This document shows positions 1 to 11,415 of a DNA stretch of 64,000 nt, piece by piece. Location: positions 122,501-186,500 of the forward strand of contig JAXCGZ010022676.1 in assembly GCA_037179515.1 (NCBI GenBank), given 5' to 3'. Made by a program: the position numbers and the translations under genes. This DNA is from Halocaridina rubra. Its lineage: Eukaryota > Arthropoda > Malacostraca > Decapoda > Atyidae. The notes beneath the pieces are model-generated. The model was not told the origin of the DNA. It ran no database searches and worked only from the letters and a program-made list of their open reading frames with translations. How positions within the stretch are numbered: the stretch's first letter is position 1; each line of letters begins with the position of its first letter.

Positions 1-381
1 CAATCTGAGGGGGTGGGGTATTTTCTACTGTAAATACTGACTGAAACTCCTTGTTCAATTCTTTGCAGATCTCTTCATCCGACTCAGTGATGCTTCCATC
101 CACTCTCTTTAGCCTTAAAACCTGTTCTTTTACGTTCAGTTTACCCCTGATAAAGCTGTGGAAAAGCTTGGGATTTTCTTTAGCCTTCCTGGTGATGTCC
201 CTCTCATAGTCTCTCTCTGCCTCTCTCCTTTTACTTAGGTAGTCATTTCTTGCTCTTTTGTAGGTTTGCCAGGCATTTATGTTTTTTCTCCTCCTATACC
301 TTTTCCAGCATTTGTCTCTCCACTCCTTAGCTCTTTTACACCCATTATCGAACCATTTCTCTCTGGCATGAATTACACCGT
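1..381 (-). mobile_element. LINE-A fragment (CR1/L2-like), 5'-truncated, runs off the window
   Basis: On the minus strand this is the linker and N-terminal part of the ORF2 reverse transcriptase of LINE-A. It is nearly identical to positions 2026-2401 within the neighbouring copy. It breaks off at position 381 against a short (TG)n tract, beyond which the 3' tail of the next copy begins. Its own 3' portion lies left of the window. The two copies therefore sit head to tail. Being a fragment, it cannot code for a working protein. Confidence 0.9.
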
Positions 382-398
382 GTGTGTGTGTGTGTGTG
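382..398. repeat. (TG)n tract between two LINE-A copies
   Basis: About 17 bases of TG dinucleotide lie exactly between the broken 5' end of the left LINE-A copy and the 3' tail of the right-hand copy. In element sense this is (CA)n. Confidence 0.9.
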
Positions 399-3208
399 AT
401 TACCTAATTGTGATTACCTAATTGTGTTTACGGGAAAGAGCCCAAAGCTCGTATCTTCCCGTCTCCTCATCGGTTCCATTTTAGACTTAGTCATACTTAT
501 CATACCTGTCCTTAAAACTATGGATTGAGATAGCATTAACTACCTCCTCGCTTAGCCAATTCCAATTATCAACTACTCTTACACTGAAAAAGTATTTCCT
601 TACATCCTGCAAAGTTTTCTTACCAAGCTTCAAACTATGACCTCTAGTTCTAGAGCCAGCCATATCAAAATATCGATCCCTATCCACTCTATCATAACCA
701 TGAAGGAATTTAAAGACTGTCACCATATCCCCCCTCACTCTTCTAGCTTCGAGTGATAGTAAGTCTAATTCCCTCAGCCTCTCATCATAACTGAGATTGC
801 GTATTTCTGGCACCAGTTTCGTGGCATGTCTTTGAACTTTTTCAAGCTTAGCTGTGTGCTTTTTCAAGTGCGGATTCCAAAAGGGGGCTGCATATTCGAG
901 TTTTGGCCTCACATAGGTTACATAATTATTTCTGAACATTTCCTTGTCCATGTGCCTGAAGGCTACCTTTACATTTGATAAGAATGCATATGCTGTCCTT
1001 ACTATGCCATTTATATGTATTTCTGGAGACAAATCTGCCAGTATATTTACTCCTAAATCTCTCTCATTTTTTGTCTCTTGAAGTTGTACTCCAGCCACCG
1101 AGTAGTCAAGCTTGGGCCTTCTTGCACTTGTACCCATTCTCATTACCTTACATTTTGAAGTATTGAATTTCGTTAGCCACTTTTCTGACCACTCATGCAG
1201 ATTATTTAGATCCTCCTGAAGTTCTCTACCATTCTTCTCGTTTTTTACTTTTTTCACAATCTTTGCATCATCTGCAAACATATTCATGAATGAATTTACA
1301 GACTCTGGTAGGTCATTTACATATACAAGGAACAAAAGTGGCCCTAAAACTGAACCCTGTGGAACTCCACTACTAACTCTTCTCTATTCAGACACTGAGT
1401 GTCTTACTCTAACCCTCTGTTCCCTTCCTTCTAAGTAAGTTTTTATCCATTCCAAAACATTTCCACCTATTCTAGCCATTGATTGCACCTTCCTAATAAG
1501 TCTCCCATGTGGAACAGTGTCAAGCACTTTCTGGAAGTCTAGGAATATGCAATCTGCCCAGCCCTCTCTTTCCTGTAAGATTTGGCTTACCTCATCATAA
1601 AATTCTAATAAGTTTGTTACTGTTGATCTACCTTCTCTGAAGCCATGTTGCCTCACTGACAAAAAGTTGAAGGATTCCAAGTGAAGAGAGATATGTTTCC
1701 TTAGTAGTTTCTCCATAACTTTGCAAACTATGCTGGTCAAGGAAACTGGTCGATAGTTCAGAGCCGTATCCCTCCTTCCCTTTTTGAAGATAGGTATCAC
1801 ATTTGCTTGTTTCCAGCATCTTGGAATCTCCCCCGACTCCAGTGACTCCTTAAATATGATACTTAGTGCCACTGATATTGTGTTTGCGCATTTTTTAAGC
1901 ACATGAGGGGATATGTCATCAGGACCTGTAGCTTTATGAACATCTAAATCCATCAGCGCTTTGCATACCTCTGTGGCTGTAAGGTTGATGTTCTCTAATA
2001 CCGGCCCTTGAGCTTCTATCACTGCAATCTGAGGGGGTGGGGTATTTTCTACTGTAAATACTGACTGAAACTCCTTGTTCAATTCTTTGCAGATCTCTTC
2101 ATCCGTCTCAGTGATGCTTCCATCCACTCTCTTTAGCCTTAAAACCTGTTCTTTTACCTTCAGTTTTCCTCTGATAAAGCTGTGGAAAAGCTTGGGATTT
2201 TCTTTAGCCTTCCTGGTGATGTCCCTCTCATAGTCTCTCTCTGCCTCTCTCCTTTTACTTAGGTAGTCATTTCTTGCTCTTTTGTAGGTTTGCCAGGCAT
2301 TTATGTTTTTTCTCCTCCTATACCTTTTCCAGCATTTGTCTCTCCACTCCTTAGCTCTTTTACACCCATTATCAAACCATTTCTCTCTGGCATGAATTAC
2401 ACCTACTTTGGTGACAGGTATGCAGCAATCTACTATCTTCCCATATTTCTCACAAAAGATGTCATACATTTCTTGTACAGATTTGTTGTAAAATAAGGTT
2501 CTCCAGTCAATAACTGCAAAAAGCTCATTCATTTTGATGTAATCTCCTTTCCGATAGTTCCTCCTCATGTCCTCAGTGCCTCTACTCTCAGGAAGAATAT
2601 CTTCAATGATATACTCCATCAACAACACACAGTGGTCACTCTTTCCAATTGGTGGTTCATACTAAATTTTTTCAATATCCAACACATCATCTGTGAACAC
2701 TAGATCAAGTAGTGATGGCTCATCCCCACCCCTGGCCCTTGTTGGTTCCATTACATGTTGGTGTAGGAAATTCCCTTGTACGCAATCTAGGAATCTTGCC
2801 CTGAATGTGTCCTCACCACTGTGTGGGTCAAGATTTATCCAATCTATCTCTTTATGATTAAAGTCTCCCATAATCAAAATCCTACATTTTCTCTCCCGTG
2901 CCATGTTAACAACTGAGTTTATGACTTCAATAGTACCTATATGACTTTCCTCATAAACTTCAAGCCTATTTTGGTTCCTTGGTGGGTTGTATACAACAGT
3001 TATTATAATGCTCTCTGACCCAGTATTTATGCGAGCAACAAGAAATTCCTTGAACTCACTTTCTATAGCCAAGTTTATTTCTTCGACTTGAATCCTTTCA
3101 CTTATGAGCAGTGCTAACCCTCCACCAGTCCTCTCAGATCTTTCAACCCTTAGTATTCTGAAACCCTTAGGAAAACCTGTGACACTGTTTATGTCCTCAC
3201 TCAACTTA

Positions 3209-3209
<1 letters not shown>
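399..3209 (-). mobile_element. LINE-A copy b, CR1/L2-like non-LTR retrotransposon, 5'-truncated
   Basis: Reading on the minus strand, the copy runs from a partial apurinic-type endonuclease (about 2665-3206) through the reverse transcriptase to a 3' UTR at 399-486. The UTR carries a hairpin formed by ACGGGAA and TTCCCGT, followed by two units of the tail repeat CAATTAGGTAAT. The 5' end is cut inside the endonuclease and abuts a (TG)n/(TA)n tract at 3210. The N-terminal endonuclease motif and all of ORF1 are missing. Confidence 0.92.
487..3206 (-). pseudogene. LINE-A ORF2: endonuclease (partial) plus reverse transcriptase, two stops
   Basis: One reading frame runs through the whole interval and is broken only by TAG codons at 1384-1386 (replacing a Trp codon of the sibling copies) and 2662-2664. 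The N-terminal third shows endonuclease signatures: a [10 protein letters not shown] block, a LLDLVFTD block and a KSDHCVLL block. The reverse transcriptase follows, with YRPVSLTSIVCKVMEK, RQHGFREGRST, IFLDFQK, VPQGSVLGPLLFLVYVND, and the catalytic FADD near 1267-1278. The C-terminal part contains RDLGV and a basic region ending in DRYDKYD. In this family the protein nicks the target and reverse-transcribes the element RNA there (family knowledge). The two stops and missing N-terminus make it inactive. One Asp in the IFLDFQKVLD block follows a Phe-to-Leu change. Confidence 0.9.
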
Positions 3210-3444
<235 letters not shown>

Positions 3445-3454
3445 AAATAAGCAC

Positions 3455-3715
3455 ATTATATGTGTGAAAACATGAATCAGTTTTTACCCCGACCGGGACT
3501 TGAACCTAGGTCTTATAATTACTAAGTCATGGCACTACCAACTACACCACAGAAGGTTAAAAGGAATCCAACCTTATAGCTTCTATCTGCTATACTTAGG
3601 AATGAACGCATTCTATCTGAATGCCACTATGTTCATATTACGGAATCCCCTACCTCACTCGTGGCTTCATTTTCGCATTTAATTTAATTCCCAATCTCAT
3701 TCGGGCTGTACAATA
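3455..3715 (-). mobile_element. tRNA-derived SINE, family A, copy 1
   Basis: On the minus strand there is a Pol III type internal promoter: an A box like TGGTGTAGTTGGTAGTGCC, and a B box GGTTCAAGTCCCGG about 30 bases later. Between them a 5-bp stem (ACTTA/TAAGT style) encloses a 7-base loop, which resembles an anticodon arm. Unlike a tRNA gene it has a long conserved leader upstream (the segment containing TCCTTTTAACCTTCTG) and a tail ending in ACATATGTAATGCGCTTATT. The second copy shares the entire unit, so this is a repeat rather than a tRNA gene. Confidence 0.75.
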
Positions 3716-3932
3716 ACTAAATAAGCGCATTACATATGTGAAAACATGAATCAGTTTTTACCCCTACCGGGACTTGAACCTAGGACTTATAATTAATAAG
3801 TCAAGGCGCTACCAACTACACCACAGAAGGTTAAAAGGAATCCAACCTTATAGCTTATATCTGCTATACTTAGGAATGAACGCATTCTATCTGAATGCCA
3901 CTATGTTCATATTACAGATTCCCCAACCTCAG
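3716..3932 (-). mobile_element. tRNA-derived SINE, family A, copy 2
   Basis: It repeats the first copy in the same orientation with about 5-10% differences by eye, including A box, pseudo-anticodon arm and B box (GGTTCAAGTCCCGG). It lies directly next to copy 1. At about 3930 it runs straight into a copy in the opposite orientation. Confidence 0.75.
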
Positions 3933-4050
3933 TATAGCAGATATAAGCTATAAAGTTGGATTCCTTTTAGCCTTCTGTGGTAAAGTTGGTAGCGCCTTGA
4001 CTTAGTAATTATAAGTCCCAGGTTCAAGTCCCGGTCGGGGTAAAAAATTA
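3933..4050 (+). mobile_element. tRNA-derived SINE, family A, copy 3 (inverted)
   Basis: This is the same unit on the plus strand, starting inside the leader. The A box here reads TGGTAAAGTTGGTAGCGCC and the B box GGTTCAAGTCCCGGTCGGGG. With copy 2 it forms an inverted pair of over 100 bp. It ends at a (TA)n tract. Confidence 0.75.

Positions 4051-4053
<3 letters not shown>

Positions 4054-4128
<75 letters not shown>
4054..4128. repeat. (TA)n microsatellite
   Basis: About 75 bases of pure AT dinucleotide lie between a SINE and a LINE-A fragment. Confidence 0.97.
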
Positions 4129-4132
<4 letters not shown>

Positions 4133-4134
4133 AT

Positions 4135-4325
4135 GTTTGAGTCTGTAAATGCATTTTAAATGTTTCCAGATGATGCACAGATTGTGAAGGGAGTAAAAGA
4201 CTAGAATAACGGTAGAGAACTTCAGGAAACCTAAAATGTCACCACGAGTGGTCAGACAAGTGGCTAATAAGATTCAGTTCTTCAAAATGTAAATTAATGA
4301 AATGAGCAAGAGTAAATGTAGTCTC
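4135..4325 (+). mobile_element. Decayed LINE-A fragment (region after the FADD box)
   Basis: The plus strand shows a degraded version of the LINE-A stretch around the catalytic box: CCAGATGATGCACAGATTGTG, GGTAGAGAACTTCAGGA and GAGTGGTCAGACAAGTGGC can be matched to the copy at 53565-53700. Stops and indels are frequent, so this is an old fragment, clearly more diverged than the other LINE-A copies here. Confidence 0.8.
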
Positions 4326-4464
4326 ATTTTGGGGCATTCATCTGCAGGAAATATCTGCTAAGCTATGGAATGTGCGCATTCTATTGAATGCTTATGTCCA
4401 TCTTACTGTTTCTTCCCAACCTCACTCCCAGCTTTTTCTACTATATAGGCATCAACTATGATCA

Positions 4465-4690
4465 GGTAAGCACATTATTGCATGTGGTAACATGAAGCAT
4501 ATTTTATCCCTGGCAAAAATTCGAACATGGGTTTCATCATCGGTGTACCAAGGCGCTACCAACTACTCCACCAAAGGTACTCAAGAAGAAAATAAACCCC
4601 TCAGCTAGTAGTTAAGCTAAGGAATGTACTCATTCTACTGAATACCCGTGTTCGTTTTACTTTTTCTTCACAATATAACTCGTAAACCGA
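4465..4690 (-). mobile_element. tRNA-derived SINE, family A, diverged copy 4
   Basis: The minus strand contains a family A box core (TTGGTAGCGCCTTGG), a weaker B-box region at 4520-4535 (GTTCGAATTTTTGCC), and the family leader segment with GAATGAGTACATTCC. It differs far more from copies 1-3 than they do from one another. Confidence 0.6.
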
Positions 4691-4865
4691 ACATAAGCAT
4701 GCAGTAGCATGCATACTTTTCCTAGCTTAGCAATTAGCTGAGAGATTCGAGTCTTTTTTAACTTCGGCGGTGTAGTTACTAGTGCCTTGTGACATTGTTG
4801 ATGTGTTCAGGGTTCAATTCCTGTCAAAGGCAAATATAATTCCTATTTTCACATATAATGATGTT
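4691..4865 (+). mobile_element. tRNA-derived SINE, family A, diverged copy 5
   Basis: The plus strand has an A-box-like GGCGGTGTAGTTACTAGTGCC and a B-box GGGTTCAATTCCTGTC, preceded by the leader with CTTAGCAATTAGCTGAGAG. It lies back to back with copy 4, again as an inverted pair. Confidence 0.6.
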
Positions 4866-4959
4866 TCATGTTAATCACTGTTAATGCATGTTTAGTATGA
4901 GATTTGAAGAAAACGCGAAAACAAGCCATGATTTGAGATTGGGATGCAATAGTACAATA

Positions 4960-5145
4960 AACATAGGCAGCCAGTAGAGTGCGTACATTCCATAGCTTAG
5001 CAGTTAGCTGAGAGATTTGCTTCTTCTTTTATACCTTCGTTGGTGTACTTGGTAGTGCTTTAATATACTTATGATGTGTCCAAGGCTCGAATGCAGGCCA
5101 TGGGAAGAATATGACTCTGGTTTCCTCATGTGATAATGTGTATCT
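4960..5145 (+). mobile_element. tRNA-derived SINE, family A, diverged copy 6
   Basis: The same leader (CTTAGCAGTTAGCTGAGAG) is followed by GTTGGTGTACTTGGTAGTGC and a decayed B box, AAGGCTCGAATGC. It is in the same orientation as copy 5. Confidence 0.55.
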
Positions 5146-5149
5146 CAAG

Positions 5150-5300
5150 TTCAGTGGCGGAGCACGCAAATCAGAAATCGACTAATGCATGTTTGATCCC
5201 ACTGCAGGGTATATAAAGGGAAGCCAGCTTTATCCCCGACTCCAGCATGTCTGTGTGTCCCCCTTCATTTGAATGAGGACAAATTGTCATACATAATACA
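5150..5300 (+). mobile_element. SINE family B, plus copy
   Basis: A tRNA-like head (CAGTGGCGGAGCACG, then GTTTGATCCCACTG) is followed by a body recurring through the window: GGGTATATAAAGGGAAGCCAGC, a CCAGCATGTCTGT segment and ATTTGAATGAGGACAAATTGT. The same body is found near 31860, 48830 and in several minus-strand copies between 47.9 and 52.2 kb. Confidence 0.55.
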
Positions 5301-5540
5301 GTTGTTTTTATTATAAAAAGCAGAGAAGCTTCATCGAAGTGAGTTTAACAGTGATAGATAATATTGAGGAAATGCCAAGAGGTGTTAATTGTTGTTGTAT
5401 ACCTGTACACCAATGAGATTGTTACGGTAAGAATAGCTTTTAATAATTAATAATTGTTTTAAGGACTTAGACCATTACATAAAACATCATTTATGATAAC
5501 TTTCGGAACGGAACACTTGTTTAATGCCTATGATTGATAA
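5301..5540. other. Unassigned AT-rich spacer
   Basis: No long open frame, RNA gene or repeat match was found by eye. It lies between two SINE-B pieces. Confidence 0.5.
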
Positions 5541-5544
5541 AGAT

Positions 5545-5650
5545 GATGCACACTTTTATGTGTCACAATTATGCCTCATTCGAACGGAGGTGGGCATGTT
5601 GGAGCAGGGGGATTAAGGTTGGGTACCCTTCCTAATTCTCATTATCTTTA
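5545..5650 (-). mobile_element. SINE family B, minus fragment
   Basis: The fragment contains TATGTGTCACAATTATGCC, CATTCGAACGGAGGTGGGC and GGGTACCCTTCCTAAT. These match the minus-strand body of SINE-B copies at 49.5 and 50.5 kb. The tRNA-like head is missing. Confidence 0.6.
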
Positions 5651-5884
5651 TCATTAGCAATTATATATTGTAACCTTTCTTATAATTTTTTACCTACTTA
5701 AGGATTCCTCTGAAGTAAACCCTTTTTAATTTGAAATATTTCTAAACTATTCATCAGAGCCCCTCCACAACTCCTTTACATATAACAGTTATCTTTATAA
5801 ACTATTTTCCCTTTAAATCCTATTCCATGCCCTTCATCCGATGAGTGCTTAGCTACAAAACTGCCTAGGCATTTGAAAATGCCT
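5651..5884. other. Unassigned AT-rich spacer
   Basis: I see no supported gene or repeat. It may hold the decayed upstream part of the jockey-like LINE that becomes recognisable from about 5885. Confidence 0.4.
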
Positions 5885-6640
5885 GCTCCATGGCTATTCA
5901 GGCCAGGGACTGGCCATGCCAATCGTACCAAGCCTCTCCTTCTGATTTAAATCGCTCTGCTTTTATTACACATTATGTAATATATATTTCAAAAAGAAAA
6001 TTTTATGACCTTAACTCCTCTCCCACTGATAAATGTTTTTGGTCCTTAGCCAATAACCTCGCCAAAATCTTCTGCAACTCAAACTTTCCCCCTCTCATTC
6101 ATCCTGGTGGTTCTATAGCTTGCTATCCCACTGATTACTCTCTTTGGCTCTCATTTTTCTGCCAACTCCTCAATAAGCGATTCCGGGGCACCTCTTCCTT
6201 GCACTTTACCCCTTTCTAATCCTTTGCCCTCCCTTATTCTTTCTTTATGCAGAGTCCATAAGGTTCTTCGCTCTCTAAAGATGACTAAAGAATACGGACT
6301 CGATGGATCCCTCCAAAGTTCCTTAAGGAGTTTCCAGATAAACTGGCTTTCGTGCTTTGCCGCCTTTTTCACCTCATTCTCTCAACTAGTGTCTATCCTT
6401 CCCCTTGGAACACGATCTAATTCAGCCTGTTCCTAAGAAGGGTAACCACTTTATTCCTTTTAACTACTGACCTATTGCCCTAAAATCTGCTATCGCTAAA
6501 GCATTTAAAACTTTGTTCAATTCTCCCTTCTTGGAACATTTTGATTCTAACTCGCTTATTTCTAATCACCAGTACAGTTCAGCAAAGCTAGATACACTGG
6601 TGACCTTCTTTCCTATCTCACTCAAGTGAGATAGCATATA
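5885..6640 (+). mobile_element. Jockey-like LINE fragment (linker and N-terminal RT)
   Basis: Conceptual translation of the plus strand, switching frame near 6220 and again near 6380, gives a LINE linker (FWSLANNLAKIFCNS, FPPLIHPGGSIA) and then the beginning of a reverse transcriptase (VHKVLRSLKMTKEYGLDG, VPKKGNHFIPFNYRPIALKS). The order and spacing match RT blocks 1-2 of jockey-type non-LTR elements. Palm and catalytic motifs are absent: the sequence stops being recognisable around 6640. At least two frameshifts make it a dead fragment. The exact clade is uncertain. Confidence 0.7.
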
Positions 6641-6761
6641 TCTAACGCTTTTGCAAGTGTCTGTTGGTCAAACTCCCTGTTAATGGTTTTTCTCTTCTCT
6701 GTTTTCTGATTTCCATCTTCCTTTTTACCTGTATCATCTTTGTGACAGTTGACGGCGCAAG
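6641..6761. other. Unassigned sequence between two LINE fragments
   Basis: No match to either neighbouring LINE family can be seen. It may be filler or decayed LINE sequence. Confidence 0.4.
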
Positions 6762-9115
6762 AAGGGGATATATCATCAGGGCCTGTAGCTTTATTATCAT
6801 CTAACTCCATCAGCGCTTTGCATACCTCTGTGGCAGAAAGGATGCTGTTCTCTAATACCAGCCCTTGAGCTTCTATCTTTGCAATCTGAGGGTGTGGGGT
6901 ATTTTCTACTGTAAATACTGACTGAAACTCCTTGTTCAATTCTTTGCAGATCTCTTCATCCGTCTCATTGATGCTCCCATCTGCTCTCTTAAGCCTTAAA
7001 ATCTGTTCTTTTACCTTCAGTTTTCCTCTGATAAAGCTGTGGAAAAGCTTGGGATTTTCATTAGCCTTCCTGGTGATGTTCCTTTCATGGTCTCTCTCTG
7101 CCTCTCTTCTTTTACTTAGGTAATGATTTCTTGCACTTTTGTAGGTTTGTCAGGCATTTATGTTTTTTCTCCTCCTTTACCTTTTCCAGCATTTCTCTCT
7201 CCACTCCTTATCTCTTTTACACTCATTATCAAAACATGTCTCACAAAAGATGTCGTGCATTTCTTTTACAGAGTTGTTGTTATATAAGGTCCTTCAGTCA
7301 AGAACTGCAAAAAGCTCATTGATTTTAATGTAATCTCCTTTCAGATAGTTCCACCTCATGTCCTTAGTGCATCTTCTCTCAGGCAGAACATCTTCAATTA
7401 TATACTCCATCAACAACACACTTTGGTCACTCTTTCCAATTGCTGGTTCATACTCATTTTTTTCAATATCCAACACGTTATCTGTTGGTGTAGGAAATTC
7501 TCTTATACATAATCTATGAATCTTGCCCCGAATGAGCCCTCATCACTGTGTGGGTCAAAATTAATCCAATCTATCTCTTTATGATTACAATCTCCATCCT
7601 ACATTTTCTCTCCTATGTAATATTAACAACTGAGTTTATGACTTCAATAGTACCTATATGACTTTCCTCATAATCTTCTAGCCTATGTTGTTCGTTGGTG
7701 GGTTATATACAAAAGTTATTTTAATGTTCTCTGACCCAGTATTTATGTGATCAACAAGGAACAAGAATTCCTTGAACTCACTTTCTATAGCAAAGTTTAT
7801 TTTTTCAACCTGAATCCTTTCACTCATGAGCAGTGCTATCCCTCAGCTAGTATTCTCAGATCTTTCAAACCTTAATATTCTGAAGTCCTTTGGAAAAACT
7901 GTGACACTGTTTATATCCTTACTCAGCTTAGTCTCTGTAACTGCTACTATATATGCCTTACTGTTGTGAATCCTATCTTTTATCTTCTATTGTCTTACCA
8001 GCTAATCCATCAGCATTTGTGTATAACAGTCTTAATGAGGCTCCATCCCGTGATCTTCTATCATTATTTATTTTATCTCCCCTTCGTCTGGAAGAACTCT
8101 GAAATGTAATTTTTTCCTCTCTTCTTCATTTCTTTCCTCATATAACCTTCTATCCTCTTGCAACAAGTTTTTGATCCTTTCCATCTCATCCTGTATTCTG
8201 TATTGTCTAATGAACACTTTTTTGAATTCTTGAAGGTCTTTCTGGCTTGTTTTACTCATCAATATTTCTCTACATGTGTCCCTTCTCTAAAAGGTTTCGT
8301 TTGTTGGTCTTTGCTTTCCCTCCCTATAATTTTTACCTAGTTGGTGAACGTTTACAATATCCTCAGGACCACATACTACTCCAAGTTTTCTTATCAGGTC
8401 TACATCCTAGCTTTATTTTCTTCAAGTCTCCACTGCCATGTTGGCTCCTGGGATTTGCTTATGCTTGAGATTATCATTGTCTTCTCTTTATCAAGTGCCT
8501 GTTTAATCAGTGGATTTGCACTTTCCATCACAATATCTTTCATTTTTTCTATTACTGTTTCTTTATAGTCGACTTTTTATATATTTTCCAGTGCCACCCC
8601 CTTCATTGCCTTTTTTACTGTCACATTCCCCTTTAGTGCATCAGCAAAGGAAGTTTTCATGGCACAATGTTCCGTATTCAGCTCCTGAAACTCTTGTCTA
8701 CACTGTTTGATATTTTCCATAATCTGAACATTCCAAGCTTCAATCTCGACTCTCTCAGAAAACAGCAGTGAACTAACATTTAATTCATTCAGGTTGTCAT
8801 TCAGCTGTTTGTTATCTTTTTTGCTTAGAAATCCTGGTTTCTAGTTAACTTTTTTCCCCTTCCAGCTTCTTTATTCATTTTTCTAGTTCTTTTCTCTCTT
8901 GCCCTCGTGCTTTATTTGCTTCCTCCAAAAGTCTTAATTCATCTCTGAGTATTTCATTCCCTTTCATTTCCCTATCCATATTCCAAAGTTTTTCATCAAG
9001 GTTTATAACCATTGTCTCAATTTCCTTGACTTTTTCTTTGATCTTCAAACAGCCACTCCTCCTCCTCCTACATCCCCTGGAGACCCTCTACCACCCCTCC
9101 CCTGACCTTTGGATC
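6762..9115 (-). mobile_element. LINE-A copy d, decayed 5' half: ORF1, endonuclease, start of RT
   Basis: On the minus strand this copy contains, right to left, a Gly-rich ORF1 N-terminus (GRGGRGSPGDVGGGG, near 9060-9115), the coiled-coil region (8700-9060), the C-terminal domain of ORF1 ending in RVLPDEGEIK at 8068, the endonuclease (7480-7950), and the linker/RT start with the VCKALMELDDNKATGPDD block at about 6770-6860. The rest of the RT is missing left of 6762. Many frameshifts and deletions are present. It is useful because it preserves the ORF1 ends that the 13.7-17.6 kb copy lacks. Confidence 0.88.
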
Positions 9116-9338
9116 AGGGATTAGGGACAGAGATGGCCTCATTTGGATGTTTTATCTTTCACAGAATATAGAGAGAGAAAAAGAGAGAGAAAAGTTTCTA
9201 TTTAAGATTCACAGAGAATTTCTATATCTTCATATGAGTACTATTTAGTTACTCAATTCATCTCTTTTCTGGTAACACACATCCTAACTTAGAATTTGAC
9301 TTTGGTAACTTGAGAAGAGAAGAAAAATGCAAAATAAG
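9116..9338. other. Unassigned unique sequence left of the palindrome
   Basis: This is A-rich sequence with a GAGAGAGAAAAAGAGAGAG run. It is not repeated on the far side of the palindrome, so it marks the left limit of the inverted repeat. Confidence 0.5.
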
Positions 9339-9960
9339 AGTCCACTTGAAGGAAAGTTCGACTTTGTATCTGAGGAGACACCCACCTGTTTCTGCTATAT
9401 ATTCTTCTTAACTGCTAAAACTGGTCATTTCAGAAGAAAATAAAAATGGTAATCACTTGTTAACCAAATTATGTTATCACAGGATCAGACTTTAAATCTA
9501 ACTCAATTTTTACAAAAAAAAATAAATAGAACAAAGAAAAAGAAAAAAATAAGACAGCTGTGCTACTTGGCAACTTAACTCAGTACTGTTGACAGGTGCA
9601 TTTTTCGTATTTATTTAATTATTCAATTATTTTGTATAACAAACTAACTATCAAGTTAATCTAAATGGGAAGGATATTGATTTTAACAATATATAGAACC
9701 ACAGGATCAGATAAATGGCTGTCAGAGCCCTCCCCAATCAACACAAAAAATTAGGTAATGTGATGTGATGGCTTCACCTCTGGCAACTCTTCTAAACATC
9801 CTTCAAGGCAGGACAGGACAGCTTCTTCTTTTTCCCCTCTCAAAAATATCCTCAATATTTTCCTTTAATATTTTGGACAGTTTCGCTAACTACAAATATA
9901 ATTTTTTTTACTCACAATACTCTGCAGAATCTCTTATTCAGGGTAATTTTGATGCCAGGG

Positions 9961-11354
9961 TGATTACCTAATTGTGTTTACGGGAAAGAGCCCAAAGCTC
10001 GTATCCTCCCGTCTCCTGATCAGTTCCATTTTGTACTTAGTGATACTTATCATACCTGTCCTTAAATCTATGGATTGAGATAGCATTAACTGCCTCCTTG
10101 CTTAACGAATCCCAATTATCAACTACTCTTACACTGAAAAAGTACCTCCTTATATCCTGCAAAGAAGTTTTCTTACCAAGCTTCAAACTATGACCTCTAG
10201 TTCTAGAGCCAGCCATATCAAACAAAATATAAGTCCCTATCTACTCTAACATAACCATGAACGAATTTAAAGACTGTTGCCATATCCCCCCTCAATCTTC
10301 TAGTTTCGAGTGATGGTAAGTCTAATTCCCTCAACCGCTCATCATAACAAAGATCGGGTATTTCTGGCACAAGTTTCGTGGCATGTCTTTGAACTTTTTC
10401 AAGCTTAACTATGTGCTTTTTCAAGTGCGGATTCCAAAAGGGGGCTGCATAGTCAAGTTTTGGCCTCACATAGGTTGCATAAATTTTCTGAGCATTTCCT
10501 TGTCCATGTGCTTGCAAGCTACCCTTACTTTTGATAAGAAAGCATATGCTGCCCTTACTATGCCATTTATATGCATTTCTGGAGACAAATCAGCCAGTAT
10601 GTTTACTCCTAGATCTCTCTCATTTTCTGTCTCTCGAAGTTGTACTCCTGCCACCGAGTAGTCAAGCTTGGGCCTTCTTGAACGTGTACCCATTCTCATT
10701 GCCTTACATTTTGAAGTATTGAATTTCATTAACCACTTTTCTGACCACTAATGCAGACTATTTAGATCTTCCTGAAGTTCTCTACCATTGTTCTCGTTTC
10801 TTACTTTCTTCACAATCTTTGTATCATCTGCAAACATATGCATGAATGAATTTACAGACTCTGGTAGGTCATTTACATATACAAGGAACAAAAGTGGCCC
10901 TAAAACCGAACCCTGTGGAACTCCAATGCTAACTCTTCTCCATTCAGACACTGAGTGTCTTACTCTAACCCTCTGTTCTCTTTCTTTTAAGTAAGATTTT
11001 ATCCGTTCCAAGACATTTCCACCTATTCTAGCCATTGATTGCAGATTCCTAAAAAGTCTCCCATGTGGTACAATGTCAAATACCCTCTGGAAGTCTAGGA
11101 ATATGCAATCTGCCCACCCCTCTCTTTCCTGTAAGATTCGGCTTACCTCATCATAAAATTCTAACAAATTTGTTACTGTTGATCTATCCCCTCTGAAGCC
11201 GTGTTGTCTCACTGACAAAAAGTTGAAGGATTCCAAGTGAAGAGAGATATGCTTCCTTAGTATTTTCTCCATAACTTTGCAAACTATGCTGGTCAAGGAA
11301 ACTGGTCTATAGTTTAGAGCCGTATCCCTCTTTCCCTTTTTGAAGATAGGTATC

Positions 11355-11356
<2 letters not shown>
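9961..11356 (-). pseudogene. LINE-A copy e, RT 3' half (left arm)
   Basis: The minus strand carries RT blocks from MIPIFKKGKRDTALNYRPVS onwards, the VPQGSVLGPLLFLVYVND block and the FADDTKIVKKV catalytic box, then the C-terminal domain and a 3' UTR with the family hairpin and one tail repeat (9961-10030). A TAG interrupts the HE-WSEKW block at about 10749, and at least two further frame breaks occur (near 10490 and 10220). The 5' end is truncated at 11356 against (TG)n. Confidence 0.9.

Positions 11357-11357
<1 letters not shown>

Positions 11358-11414
<57 letters not shown>
11358..11414. repeat. (TG)n tract
   Basis: Nearly 60 bases of TG dinucleotide lie between the truncated LINE-A copy e and the 3' tail of another copy. 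The arrangement is identical in kind to 382-398. Confidence 0.95.

Positions 11415-11415
<1 letters not shown>

Noticed and set aside
1384..3206. Penelope-like element or group II intron origin of the LINE-A reverse transcriptase
   Set aside because: The apurinic-type endonuclease upstream, the VPQGSVLGPLLF and RDLGV blocks and the 3' tail repeats fit CR1/L2-type LINEs. No GIY-YIG domain is present.
3483..3560. Possible functional tRNA gene (A box, anticodon-like arm, B box)
   Set aside because: No acceptor stem is complete, the unit has a long conserved non-tRNA leader, and it is repeated six times nearby. It is a SINE.
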